Part shown: positions 1 to 10,863 of the stretch, one piece after another
Position numbering within the stretch: the stretch's first letter is position 1
How the letters are laid out: each line of letters starts with the position of its first letter
From: Chondrus crispus
Taxonomy: Eukaryota; Rhodophyta; Florideophyceae; Gigartinales; Gigartinaceae
Reading direction: 5' to 3'
Assembly (NCBI RefSeq): GCF_000350225.1
Contig: NW_005178956.1
Span: 142,463 to 206,462 of the forward strand
Length of the DNA: 64,000 nt
Made by a program: the position numbers and the translations under genes
The notes under the pieces: generated by a model
Seen by the model: the letters and a program-made list of their open reading frames with translations, nothing else
Told to the model about the DNA's origin: nothing
Database searches by the model: none

Positions 1-20
1 CCCCCCCCCCCCCCCCCCCC
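1..20. repeat. Poly-C run at window edge
   Basis: The window opens with exactly 20 cytosines, directly followed by coding-like sequence. It may be a real homopolymer or the ragged start of a contig. Confidence 0.9.
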
Positions 21-21
21 T

Positions 22-273
22 TCCTACAACGACGTCAAAGACGAGGAGACCATCCGCCTCCCGCATGCCGCATGCTACATCCGCAACTGCAACTTTGTTC
101 CCGCCCGACTCTCCCCCCTCCCCCCTCCCCCCGCCCCCTCCCTTGTAATAAACCCCATCAAGTATGTTTATAGCGCCCGCGCCCCTTCCGCCCTGCGCCG
201 CGCCGTCGCCAAGCGGCTTCGCCGCCGGCGCCGCGCCTTAGGTAAGCCGCGCGAGCTGCGAGATCATTCTTAG
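22..273 (+). pseudogene. C-terminal end of a carbohydrate sulfotransferase (cut by window edge)
   Basis: The frame opening at base 22 reads HAACYIRNCNF. This closely matches the last residues of the complete sulfotransferase at 11840-12709 (KAACYVRNCNFAR), so this is the tail of a paralogue whose catalytic part lies outside the window. The frame then continues through a proline- and arginine-rich tail to a TAG at 271. That tail spans an AATAAA at about 148, and the paralogue stops right after the NCNF motif. The extra tail is therefore probably not translated, or a C-run length change altered the frame. The family transfers sulfate from PAPS to glycans in the Golgi. The function is inferred by homology only. 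Confidence 0.6.
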
Positions 274-853
274 GTAAGCCGGCGGCTGCAGCCGTCGCAA
301 AAAAGGACGTTCCACGTTGCGCGGCGTGCGGCGCAGGCCGGCGGCCGAGGTGCGCGCCGCGTACGTGGCACGGCGGGCGCGCGCCGCCAAGGAGGCGGGC
401 GGAGCGGGCGGTCTTGGTTAATGCTTGGCGCGCGCGCGGGCGCGGGCCGGCACGGTAAGGCGGCGGCGGGGGGCAGGCGAGGCCGGGATTCCCAAGCGGG
501 CGTACGTGCGTAGGGAATCGCGCAAGCGGAATTGGCTTGCCTGCGCGTGCACGTGCGCGGGTGGGGCGCAGCGCGTGGAGCGGTGACAGTCGTGGCACGC
601 CCCGCCGTGACAGGCGAGTGGCTGCCAGCGTCGCTGCGCAGCGCTAGTGCCGTACACAAGGACATGTCTGCGGGGACATGTCTGCGGACATGTCTGCCGT
701 TTTTGGCATTTGCGCTTTTTCGTCCGGCCTGCTTGACAGTCGCCCTGCTTGACAGTCGCCGTTCCCCGCGCGCGGAAAATTTCCATTTAATGGAGAGAGC
801 CTCGCGGCAAGCCCTGATTTTTAGGGAAAATTGCATTTTTACTGTAGAGGGAG

Positions 854-905
854 ATTTTATACTGTAGTCTGAGATTTTATTTAATCTCGGACTACAGTAT
901 AAAAT
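854..905. repeat. Inverted repeat (hairpin) around ACTGTAGTC
   Basis: Two arms of about 22 bp, attttatactgtagtctgag and its near-complement ending at 905, flank a short T-rich loop. The next 40 bases repeat atcatttatttaaatgat palindromes. Confidence 0.7.
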
Positions 906-1035
906 CATTTATTTAAATGATTTTAAATAAATGATTGATTTAAATGGCCTGCCTGCTACCATAGGGATGGATATAGTATATCCTACATACTCCACCTGTC
1001 TTCTGGGCAGGGGGCACTCCCTTTTACGACAAGTT

Positions 1036-1341
1036 TGAAGGCCACTTTTCGATATGTACTCATGAAATAGTGTGGACGATAGTTGTGGACGATACAGTAC
1101 TAATTTCGAATGCAGGTTGATTAGTGTGGAATTCCCAAACAATCTGCACCACTGATCCGTGTACAGTGTGTGAACAGGAGACCGATGACTCCTCCTTTAC
1201 TCGTCGTCGCTCGTTGGTTATAAGTCTGTTCCCTGCGGGACAGACTGTCCTGTGCGGTCTGACATACAGTACTGTACTCTCAGTGGAGCAGGTTAAATTT
1301 GAAGCCCACTTTTCGATATCCACTCATGAAATAATCTGGCA
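1036..1341 (+). repeat. Spaced direct repeat, about 40 bp
   Basis: The block ccacttttcgatat followed by actcatgaaata occurs near 1042-1073 and again near 1308-1338, with about 90% identity over 40 bases and 265 bases apart. No terminal duplications were seen. Confidence 0.6.
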
Positions 1342-2327
1342 CCACCTTTTAATTTTGAAATATGAGAAGCGGAGGAGGAGGGCTGGTCATGTGACCAACA
1401 ATTTATTCTGGACCATACTGTATTAATTTTGAATCCATACTATTTTGTGTGTCTAGCAGGTTAAATACAGTGGCGACCACCATAGAAGAGCACCCCGTGC
1501 CAACCCCTTCATACTGCTCTTAATCCGAGGTTGCTACTATTCAAGAATCCCGCACAGGATACCCATTTTACTCCTTAGACTCCGCAGTTGCCAGGACCCG
1601 TGCTGCGACCAATTCCAAAACGCTTCATCACAGAAGAGGCGCTCGCCCCATTTTGAAGACAACGCGCAGCCTCGGCTTTCTCTTTCTACAATACAACAAC
1701 GGCATCGCAGCGCGTAGCAGCTGATAAACGCCCGCGGATCACGTCGCGTTTTAGCTTGTTCTCTGCCAACTTATCTTCTTGCGCTATAGCAATGCGGTGC
1801 CGAAAAGTGCCGCTGACAGGCACGTCTTTTTCCCTCCTACCAAACATTTCGATATACCAGACTTGCGTTTGTTGCGGGCAGGTACCTAGCTGGAGGTCAG
1901 TCCGCAAAAGGCGTGGCGGAATTTTTCAATCTCGCGTTTACCACGTACTTTACGTCCAGCGAGTTCGTGCGCAAATGGAAAAAAAAAACCAAAACAACGC
2001 CTTATTTTACGGACAACGATACTGTAATTGTTGGCAGATCCCCCTTTTTTGTGGCTGCTACAGTACTTGCGAAGGGCAAAATTGTGCGCATGCAAGTGAC
2101 GCGATCACTTGCCATTTTTTGGCCCCAAACTTTACCTTTTCAATGACACAACATTCAGTCGGATCCTACACATCTACCCAAACGTCATACAAGGAACGTT
2201 GTAGGAGGTGTAGTTCAAAGTGAGACAAAAGCAGGCAGCATAACAAGAAGGATAACACCTCTTTCTCATCCACGTCCCAGCCTTGCCGCACGCTCCACTG
2301 CCTCTCTTGCCATTGTAATGTTCCGAC

Positions 2328-3017
2328 TCATACTGTATCAATCGAGCACGCCGCCATCTCGCCAGCAGGGTCGATGCTATTCGAAAACCACACATGCGCA
2401 TAATCTTCATAGATACCGATCCCCATCCCACCGAACGGGCCCCAGAACCCATTCTCCACCATGACGTCATTATGGGGCGGACTTCCCTGCCACTGACCCA
2501 GTGCCATCTCCGCCGATTGTCCCGCGCTATACGACGCGCTAATCTCGAAACCCGCCCCAACAAACGACGGGTTGAACTCTGCCGGCTTGTCCCACATGCC
2601 CGCGGCTTGGGCATGGTCGGACGTATAGCACACTGCGGTCCACGTCGAGCACGCCCCCGACCAGCTGTGCAGGTTCCCGCCGCAGTCCGTAGGCGAGTTT
2701 GCCTGTGAGTCGTATGCATGCGCTTGCGCCACCGTGCTCAGCGTCGCCGATACCGGTAAGCGCGCCTTGCCTACGCTCTCGCGGTAGTCGTTGATTAGAC
2801 TGCCCAGCTGCACTTCCTCGCCTGTCAGACAGGTACCCACTTGCGATGGGAAGGATAGCTCACACGTCGGGCTTAGGCTCCCCGAGCTTTGGCGAGACAC
2901 TTCGTTGAACGGGAATACAGGGGCAGTTGATATCTTGTTCACCGCTACTTGAGCTGCGTGCGAGCTGCATGCGAGCGCAGTCAGGCAAAGGAGAGTGACA
3001 AACGCCAGACACGCCAT
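2328..3017 (-). CDS. Secreted CAP/SCP (PR-1-like) protein
   Basis: 229 aa, apparently intact and intronless. The ATG at 3017 is chosen because it begins a clear signal peptide (MACLAFVTLLCLTALAC, cleavage near residue 22) and sits about 95 bases below a TATA box; an upstream in-frame ATG would add an unlikely 83-residue leader. Residues about 75-220 form a CAP domain: LINDYRESVGK opens helix 1, NLHSW carries the first His, GAGFEIS the Glu, PPHNDVM the second His, and GPFGGMGIGIYEDYAHVWF the terminal strands. Eight or more Cys suggest an oxidised extracellular fold. CAP proteins act outside the cell, often binding sterols or lipids or serving in defence; the ligand here is unknown. Confidence 0.85.
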   Translation of the reverse strand: MACLAFVTLLCLTALACSSHAAQVAVNKISTAPVFPFNEVSRQSSGSLSPTCELSFPSQVGTCLTGEEVQLGSLINDYRESVGKARLPVSATLSTVAQAHAYDSQANSPTDCGGNLHSWSGACSTWTAVCYTSDHAQAAGMWDKPAEFNPSFVGAGFEISASYSAGQSAEMALGQWQGSPPHNDVMVENGFWGPFGGMGIGIYEDYAHVWFSNSIDPAGEMAACSIDTV

Positions 3018-3106
3018 AATTGTTTTTTGAAGATGTGCAATGGGATAAGAGGGGTGAAGGATGGGAGGGGCGATGTAGAAAGAAAAGTTGCCGGGGATTG
3101 CAGGAC

Positions 3107-3118
3107 TGCTTTTATATC
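3107..3118 (-). promoter_or_regulatory. TATA box of the CAP gene
   Basis: Reads gatataaaag on the minus strand, about 95 bases upstream of the ATG at 3017, a spacing that fits a short 5' UTR. Confidence 0.6.
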
Positions 3119-3992
3119 GTCGATCGAGACTTGCACAGCAGCCATAGGAAGTGGACGTGGGGAGTAGAAATTGCTCTGGAGCACGACATCTAAACAAGAC
3201 GTGTGGAAAGGACAAAAAGAGGCGGACCACGTCCGTCATGACCTGTCCTTGGGCCATGCGGCACATACGTGTCTATCAAAAAAGGGCTACCAGAATAAGA
3301 TACAGCTTGAGGAAGAAGAGGAGCCGATCACAATTTTTATAGCGTTAGAGAGGCGCGGCGGAGAGACTTTTCGTGATACTGTGTCGTAAAACAGTACGAT
3401 ATGGTCTACTACTGTACGCTACAGTCTGCGTGTTGCCACTGAATTGATGAGTCTGCCTCCCATGTAAATGCTCTGTTGACGTACTGTACATATGTTAACG
3501 TGTGAGACCTGAGAGGAAACAGGGCACAAGTTATTTCTAGCGTGGCTGAACAGAGCACGAGCTGTGAGATAACACTGCTGTTTGCTCCTGTATTCAGTGT
3601 TGTTGTTTCTATGTATTTTGTAGGTGGCAAAAAAAATTTACCATTATGGACAGGCGCCATACGTGGAGCACAAGGCCTCGTTGACGAGAATGCTCACCTC
3701 CAGTTTGATAAAAAAAGCACCGTAGGCACTAAGGCCCATTCTTAAGGTCAGTTGTTAGGGCCGGTTCTTGATAAGCGCGATTAGCATGACAGCGCCCACT
3801 CTCAGCCGAAAAAGATTTGTGTTGTACAGTACGCGTCTCAGCTATCGGACGGTACGTGTTGTCGGTAGACGTGTAGCGTGCAGAGTGTTGAACCTTGCAG
3901 AAGCTGACCCAGATGCATTGCTCAGGCCCCCTGCCTGACATGAACATTCGTTCGCATTCGAACACTGTTCGATCGGCGCGGCCCGTGCGCTA
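3119..3992. other. Intergenic
   Basis: Nothing recognisable: no ORF with a family motif. Contains several TACAGTA/TACTGTA words and A-rich patches. Confidence 0.5.
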
Positions 3993-4486
3993 CCTAGTGT
4001 CTAGGTGACAAATGGCCTCATATGAGGTCACTTTTCAACTTAATTTTTCTCGACTTGTGCTAGCTGAACAAAATGGAAAAAGATACTCTCGCCACCGCAG
4101 TTGACTTCTGCGCTGTAGAAGGGTGGAGCTTGGTGAGATCTGCACGTCCTTTCCAGGCTTTTTGAGAATACCTAAAGAAGAAGCTTTTTTAAAGAACATC
4201 AAAACGTTTTTTGTTGATATCTTCGAAACCAAAACGCCTGTTTAAAATACCATCCGATCGTTGAAACTATATTAGATTCTCAGTATTTCTGTGTATTCAT
4301 AACTGCTATCCCGATGTTTTGCAGGAAGCTATTACCGAGGGAATATTGGTTAAAGAAGTGGTGTCTAAACTGATTTTATAAAATTTCGATTTAATGTATA
4401 CATTTTTGCAAAAAAAAAAACCCGGCCTCATATGAGGCCAAGCCTGACCTCATATGAGGCAAATTGCCGGTCGTCTAGACACTAGG
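3993..4486. mobile_element. Small non-autonomous inverted-repeat element (MITE-like)
   Basis: Left end cctagtgtctag is mirrored by right end ctagacactagg, and the complementarity continues inward through a block containing cctcatatgagg and GGTCA. The perfect palindrome cctcatatgagg occurs three times, at about 4016, 4425 and 4449, i.e. subterminally at both ends. The interior is AT-rich and has no ORF. If CTAG is the target duplication, the element is about 3998-4481 with TGTCTAG termini. The superfamily cannot be told from the ends. Confidence 0.65.
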
Positions 4487-6947
4487 ACACTCTACAACAG
4501 CAGATACTGTACTACTGTCCTGTCATCATCCCTGGTTCTACTGTACTTCTCGTTTTCGTGCGCCTCCCTTGCTGCCTCTGCTCCATTCCTTACCCACTCG
4601 CGCACTGCCGTTCCCCTCCTCGTGCGCGGGCGCCCCTCATATCCATAGCACGCGGCGTGCTATCCCAACAAAGTCCAAACAGACAAGCGTCGAGCGATGC
4701 TTGTGCAACCAGTGGGTAAGCGTCACGAGAGCGCGGAGTGGAATGGGCACAGTACATTACAAATGCAAATGTATGGTACAGTACATGCTTTGTAGTGATG
4801 TTTATGCGGTACAGTAGTGAACAAGTCGTGACTCCACACAGGGAGAGGAGCACACGTTGAGGGTAAACGAAAGGACATTGCTCTATGTACAGTATTGATG
4901 AAGCCAAGGTCCTGCGGCGAGGAACAAGCAGTTTTGTGCGACGTCATGGAAATATGGGCAGCTTTCTGAAACAAATGCATTGCGCGATTCAATGCATCTA
5001 CAGGAGCGGCATGCCAAGATAGAAGAACTATTTCCGTAGTTCATCTGAAATTTCGATATTCGTTTACGATGTACAATGATGTACACTAGATAGTGGAAGT
5101 TAATGCCAGAACCAAACGGGCCCGAGAGCTGTTCAAAACCGGTGCCCTGGCGCAGTACAGACAGCTGGAACTGTAATCCAGTTCATAATTATTTGGCTGG
5201 TTGTCGTGTAGTTCTCCGAATTTGGCCCAGCTTCAGGTCCTCTATTTCCTGCAGTACGCAGAGGGTTGAGTTATCTCAGGCGGTTCTTTCTCAAGTTCAT
5301 GGGTACCCAGCAAGGCTAGCGCAATCTCCTTTTGCCGGATTTATGGTATACCTATGACTCGCAAATATCAATTACTGTAGTGAAGATGACAAATTTGGAA
5401 AATCCTGGAACCCTACAACTTGTTTGTGTGCGACCGCTGTGGAAAGGAATTCTTCCTTACAAAAACAGGTTCACGCACATGAATACTCCATAGAGTGGAG
5501 CTTATTCTAAATGGCTAACATCGCCCGGCCTGACAGGATTCCGAGGCATCCCGTTTTTGACTGTTGTTCTCATTTTCAATGAGGATGGCATCATTTCTGC
5601 CAGTAGTACTGCATTTGATAAGTAGAGGCAGGTGTTTGGGAAACAACTGAGTCATGAAGTGATGAAGTGATGTGGACGAACAACGGCTCATCATGGACTT
5701 TCCATTCTGCCCTTGAAAACCGACAACCAACAAGAAAGCCACCCTCCAACTGTAAGCATGCCTCTCAGCAACACTTGTTTAGTTGGTTAACTACGTACTG
5801 CATCAGCCAGAATACACATGTATCTCATCCTCTCATTCGAAAGGCGGGACAAGGCTGTTGCTCTACGTGCCAGAAACAAGGCAGATGAAGGCGCTCACCA
5901 TGATTACCGCTCATATAAAAGCGCAATTCCTTCAGACTTTCAGTCCAAGGGCTCTTACGTATTCGCCCCGTTTTCCTTACCGAAACACGATTTACCCCTT
6001 CTCGTCTCAGACACGTGCTGCTGATGTGTTCCCAAAACCAGCCCCCGCTTCCTCAAAATAAAACAACATATACCACGGTACAGTCCTTTTTGGCAAAGAA
6101 CACGTGAAAATATCGGACAAGGTCAACAATGACATCGCCTATCATCAAGTATTGACGATGGTCCAGACCCTCACACGCCCGCTCTCTTAACATTGCGACC
6201 GGAACCTTGCAATACTGACCACCAGAACTGTTAAAAATCTCAGATCGCCACTGAATACGGTACAATGTGTATAAATACACGGGAACCGCAGACGCGTCCA
6301 TATACATATTGTGTATATGGACTCGTCTGCGGTCCCCTGAACTCATTCTCAAACTCAATTGCGTGTCACAACGAAACCGATAAGGTCCAATCTGTGTTGT
6401 ATAATCGGACGAGAGGGCTTTATTCTGCCCCCTCTGTTAATGTGGCGCGATATTGTGGTATGATAGATCGGGTGTGGTTTGCGGAGCAGCAACGCTGCAG
6501 ATCGGACATGAGTTTAAAGTGGCAGTACTGTTGACTGTAGGTTCTCAGGTGTTTTGTTGTCGTTGTCTACACACACAGCCGAAAATAGGCGCATGGTTGT
6601 TGTATTCGTATTGAATGCTGCTCCGAGCAGCGTAGCGTGGTGCCGCCGGAGAAGAGGTTAAGCGGCTGCCTCCGAAGCCCGTTCTGCACGGCAGCAACGT
6701 ACCAAGGTGGCATTGTCTCCCGTGCAACTAGTCTCGGATGGCATCTTCCACTCCATACAGCGGTTCAAACGAAGACAACTTATATGGTACCTGTCAATAT
6801 GCCGCAGGGTCAAAAGTTGTGGCATGTATGAAAGTGAAAGTCACCACAGTTGCTCGTTTTCACGAGCTATATTTGTAAGGGACCACAACCCCCGTCATCG
6901 GCACCCGTGTTCACGCCGACCCACTCTTGAAATAAAACCTGTTGTCT
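4487..6947. other. Intergenic
   Basis: About 2.4 kb without a supportable gene on either strand; all ORFs are under 110 codons and carry no motif. Holds many GTACAGTAC words and the hairpin at 6281-6336. Confidence 0.5.
6281..6336. repeat. Long near-perfect hairpin
   Basis: Arms of about 26 bp (ggaaccgcagacgcgtccat and its complement, ending ggtcccc) pair with about two mismatches around a 4-5 base loop. A TATAAATA-like string lies about 10 bases upstream (6269-6276). It could be a small-RNA precursor, a terminator or the core of a fold-back element; nothing decides between these. Confidence 0.7.
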
Positions 6948-7256
6948 TTACTTGTGTACCTTTTTGTAAACGTTTGGGTGCTCCCAGCCCATTGTACTTA
7001 AGTACTGGGCTAGGAGCTGTTTCATGTCCTGACTGACAAGGGAATAAATGCTAACAACTCTCCGGGACTGCTCCCGGGTCTGCGCTAAGTGACAGAGCGC
7101 ACAAGTGTACTGCGTACCACCGTGGACGAAGTGACACTCGGAGCGCTCCAGCACGACAGTGCGACACAGCACGGGGGCTGTGCCTCCAGCACAACCATGT
7201 GCCCAGCGAAGTAGTATAAGTAGAGACAGAAGAACAGGCATGAGTAAAAGGGTCAT
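6948..7256 (-). CDS. Possible small secreted cysteine-containing protein
   Basis: 102 aa starting MTLLLMPVLLSLLILLRWAHG, a good signal peptide, followed by five Cys including a CxxC (CALC). No family recognised. There is no clear TATA box, and the ORF is short enough to be chance; the signal peptide followed by a Cys-rich remainder is the only support. If real, it would be exported. Confidence 0.3.
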   Translation of the reverse strand: MTLLLMPVLLSLLILLRWAHGCAGGTAPVLCRTVVLERSECHFVHGGTQYTCALCHLAQTREQSRRVVSIYSLVSQDMKQLLAQYLSTMGWEHPNVYKKVHK

Positions 7257-7355
7257 AGGCTTCCTAGTTTCTACACTACACTAAGAATGCTCTACAAAAT
7301 CTTGGTCAGACACTCTATCACCTATCATCCATGATGTAATTGACCCTATCGTAAG

Positions 7356-8017
7356 TGTAGTATAACCCACCCCCAGGGGCTTTATTTTAGATTAGGTCAA
7401 CTCAGAATCGGATCGAATACTGTCTGGCTCGATGCTCTACAGTACCACCACGTGTACAGGATCGCGCACGTGTACAAGTGTACAAGCGGGACCGAAGAGC
7501 GCGCACACACGTGTACTGTCAGCCCCGATGGCTGACAGTATTACAGTGTCGACCGACCGCTACAGTACGTCGCTACAGTACATCGGTACTGTACTATTAT
7601 GATAGGTTACTATGTACATTAAATAAATGTGGAGCGGACCGGCGGCGGGGGAGGAGGACAAACACGAACTTGTCACCCACCGACCGTCAAGGTCCGTCTT
7701 CCAGCATACCTGACACGCACCATCCGCCTTCGCACGCGTTAACCGGGGCAACGCGGGTAGGGGACACACGCCTACGCGAGCGAGCCTAGATCCGCCTCCG
7801 CCCGTCAGCGCTGGTACGTTACCCAGCGCTGCTCAGGAGCGTCAAGGCGTGGATCAACCGCGCGTACGCTCGTTCCCGACCCTCCCGCTCTACCACGCTA
7901 CCAGGGCCCCCTTCCATATCTCAATAGCTGTGTGTTCTCTCTGTGTTCTCCCCTTCCGAAGGGTCTACGTCGATCTAAACCATACACCCCTCTACGTCAG
8001 AGGGTGTTTATGCTACA
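7356..8017 (+). repeat. 5' LTR of element E
   Basis: Boundaries are set by alignment with the solo LTR at 47394-48051, which has exact target duplications. Both copies end in a stem-loop (cacccctct paired with agagggtg here) just before the terminal TACA. An attaaata-like TATA candidate lies near 7620. Confidence 0.8.
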
Positions 8018-8018
8018 G

Positions 8019-8040
8019 TGGTCTCCCGAACTCGAAAACC
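8019..8040 (+). other. Primer-binding site of element E
   Basis: TGGTCTCCCGA follows the LTR after one base. TGG pairs with a tRNA CCA end; TCTCCCGA pairs with a discriminator A and acceptor strand TCGGGAG, the same tRNA acceptor that elements B and C use. Confidence 0.6.
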
Positions 8041-9060
8041 CTGGAGTCCGATCTCCGAGAAGACTTCCGCTTCTCTCCGCGAACCGATCGCGTCGAGATG
8101 AGCGAAGAACTCGAGCCCTCGATCCGCTCCGAAGCGGCGGTCTGAATCTGACCGCTGTGCAGTCCCCATCCGCCCCGTCCGGCGACGGTGACGCAGGTCC
8201 TCGTTACTGCGAACCGTCGCTCGGATCCTCCGAGGAAAGAGCGGCGGCGATGTTCGAACGCATAGCTCAACGCCATTGGTCGGCGTGCTCGTGACATGGA
8301 ACGTATCATGACCAAAACGGCCACCCGGGGCCCCCTCGAGAGGGCCTGGTGGAACCGTACCTCCGAGCACCGACGCCCCCGAAGGTTGGCGTCCCACTGG
8401 TGCCGCTACCAGTGGAACTGCAGAAGGAAGCCGTCGTCTGATAGATGCGAACTTCGTGTCTGAGACCCAAGCTTTGCCCGGGGCGGCTACCCGCCGGCGA
8501 GTTACGCCGAGCATCCAGGTCCGGTAGTCGTCCGTACGCTACCGGTTACCTCCTTCGGCACGCTGGGTCCCCGGCTCGAGCCGGTACATACGATGATCCA
8601 AGAGTTCAGCGCCGTTGCCGACTATCGTATGTACTGCTTGGATAACACCTCGAGGCTCGTTACCTTGGGTGACGTGGGCCGGATCGCGAAGTACGTCCAA
8701 CGCTGTCGTGAGATATGTCCCACGATGCGTAGCTTCCACGGTACCGACCCGATCGTTTCTCACATACCTGAATGCTGTCACTCCTTTTTCGACGTGACCC
8801 GTCACGAAAGTGTCCGACTTTTTCCGTTACTTCAGGAGTTGTTTTGTCAGCTTACATACTGAACTTTCCCCTTCTCTCAGAGCCTCTATTTCATTATTTA
8901 TCATACCAGGCGCGTGGAACAACGTTTTTTATAAGGTACGGGGCTCTGCTAATGAGCACGAGTTATCATATCGATGCGGCATGTACACGTGTATGTACCT
9001 CGGCGACGTGTAGGTACCTCGACGACGTGTACACGTTTGTGTTTTGCTGGTACTCTGTAG

Positions 9061-9357
9061 CCACTTCTACGAACAGATACATTCCGGTTCCAAACCCCAG
9101 TATGGTGATACAGCGCTTCTGTGACAAAGAAGAACTGATGTTGCAGACGGGTGTGATGGAGGGGTTTTGGGCCGTGACAAAAGCCAAAAAGGGAGTTTTT
9201 GATGCATATATCGGGGGCGACCCGAGGCAAACTGTGATCGGTGTGTTTTTTTGATGCTCTCTCACATGAAATCGCAGATAAAGACAGGTACCCGTTTGCC
9301 CATCCTCTCAATAGTGCCCTTTTTCGATTCTGCACAGGGGTGCACCAATTGGTGTAA
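9061..9357 (+). pseudogene. Unrecognised protein-coding fragment
   Basis: The frame reads YIPVPNPSMVIQRF, then KEELMLQTGVMEGFWAVTK, and reaches a TGA in a run of seven T at 9245-9251. In the neighbouring frame the text continues with equally protein-like sequence (DALSHEIADKDRYPFAHPL) up to TAA at 9355-9357. This suggests one gene with an indel in the T run, or a sequencing error there. Family not recognised. Upstream, 8866-9060 holds only short gtacacgtgta-type repeats. Confidence 0.35.
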
Positions 9358-10863
9358 GTCGACTGTATGTCTTTCTCTCAAAAAGTGGTGAGGCTTCCTC
9401 TGTTCAGCCAAGCAGCCTCCGTGATATCAAGTGCTTTCAAAGAATTTGAAAGCAACCGGGCAAATGCAGGAAAACATTGTTTGCAATGCCATCCGCATTG
9501 CGAAAAGAGCAGTATTTAATGCGTTTCGTCGTGTGAAAAGGGCAGTTTTCATGGATGCAAAGAATTCCACACGCATAGCGATTCGAGACCGTCGGTGGTC
9601 CGCCCTGCGGACCGGCCGGGACATTCGCGTATGGGGTCCTCTCTTAATTAGCGCCGGTGGTGCGCGCACTCGACGGCGAGCGGCATGCCTCTCTCTTCCC
9701 CACCCACCCGCTACCTTCTGCATACTTTCGACCAGCCACTCTCTTCTGTGGATGCTACTTTAGGGGTCCTTGTCTACTTTACGAGTGGTTCCTTACCCCC
9801 ACAAGCTCCCTGACATTAAAATCAGAATTTGTTTCACAAACAGAAGATAGGGGTGAAGAAGCAGACGTCGATGGTGGAGCACTTAAATTAAATAGTACTT
9901 AGTGTACCGTTGGTACTGTATTGCACCACGTCAATATCGCACTATTTGGCAGTATGATAAGAGGGTGCGATATTAAGAGGGGTCTACTGTACAATAGGGG
10001 CTTCTAGCTATGAACACGGCGTGCAACAACCTACAGGCACGAGAGGCTGTATGAAATCGACTACGAGGACTACCTGATGATGATGATGATGATTCCGCAG
10101 AAAGTCACTAATGACATGTCCAGAGCAGGACGGATGGGGGGAAATTGGGTACGCGAAACGCAGTGATTTTGGGGACGAGAACACGCGGAGAAGAGCAACG
10201 CAAGGCGAAAATAGAACGAAATGTGATGGAGAAATTTGATGCAGGAGAGTCCACAACTCCAGAGCTGTTCGTCATGCGGCGACGGATACGGTTCTCTTGA
10301 GGCGGAAGCACTCATACCTCAAGCAGTTGGCCTGACGGCGAAGTGTATGCAGACGCGGCTGTGCTTACTGAGTGGACTCAATGAATGATGCTGCCTCAGC
10401 GGACGGGATATGTTGACGGGGCACACATAACTGATGAGGCAATTGGCAGTGAGCCTTGCGACCAGCTCTTGGGGGAGACATGTACAGTAGAGTACACATG
10501 ACATGACATGTTCATGCAGACTCGTTCGATTATTGAGTGGACGTCGGTCCCTGTAAATCTCTCCTCTGGAATCCAGCAAATGTGGATGCAGCCAAACTGA
10601 AACTCAACAACAGGCTGCCCAACTCTAAGCATAAGTCTAACTATCACTACTCATATTACTTGGTTTATGGGCTGGGCTGGCTAGAAGTGACACGCTTGAC
10701 ACAATCACTCACAGAGGGTATCATCAACAGAGGCCATCGTCAGGAGAGCACCCTCGATACACATCAACAATACTGCCCGTTCTTGTGAAATATCTTCAGC
10801 AATCAGTTGCTTGAGTCAAGCTCTCTTTCCTACCTAGAAGCTTACGAACTACGAACATGACCG
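9358..10863. other. Intergenic
   Basis: No gene supported. 9470-9560 contains two loosely repeated gaaaag-gcagt units of about 36 bases. A (tga)6 microsatellite lies at 10076-10094. A few TACTGTA words occur. Confidence 0.5.

Larger units (their letters stand above)
274..2327. other. Intergenic, CpG-rich then AT-rich
   Basis: No convincing gene. About 160-640 is very GC- and CpG-rich; the ORFs there are compositional. At 662-700 there are three short copies of acatgtctgcgg, and at 729-764 two copies of a tgcttgacagtcgcc unit. From 830 the sequence becomes AT-rich with a hairpin (854-905) and a 265-bp-spaced direct repeat. 1450-2327 shows nothing recognisable apart from scattered TACTGTA words. 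Confidence 0.6.
7356..8865 (+). mobile_element. Element E: truncated LTR retrotransposon (5' LTR, primer site, start of gag)
   Basis: A 662-bp LTR (7356-8017) starts TGTAGTATAA and ends GCTACA. One base later comes a primer-binding site, followed by about 850 bases of GC-rich leader and gag-like sequence to about 8865. There is no pol and no second LTR, so this is a 5' fragment. The family is probably Ty3/gypsy, as its LTR ends and primer site resemble those of elements B and C. A minus-strand solo LTR of the same family lies at 47394-48051. Fossil; age unknown because the partner LTR is missing. Confidence 0.75.

Noticed and set aside
158-908. Several ORFs of 110-212 codons in the CpG-rich left part
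   Set aside because: Extreme composition, low-complexity residues, no start context or motif.
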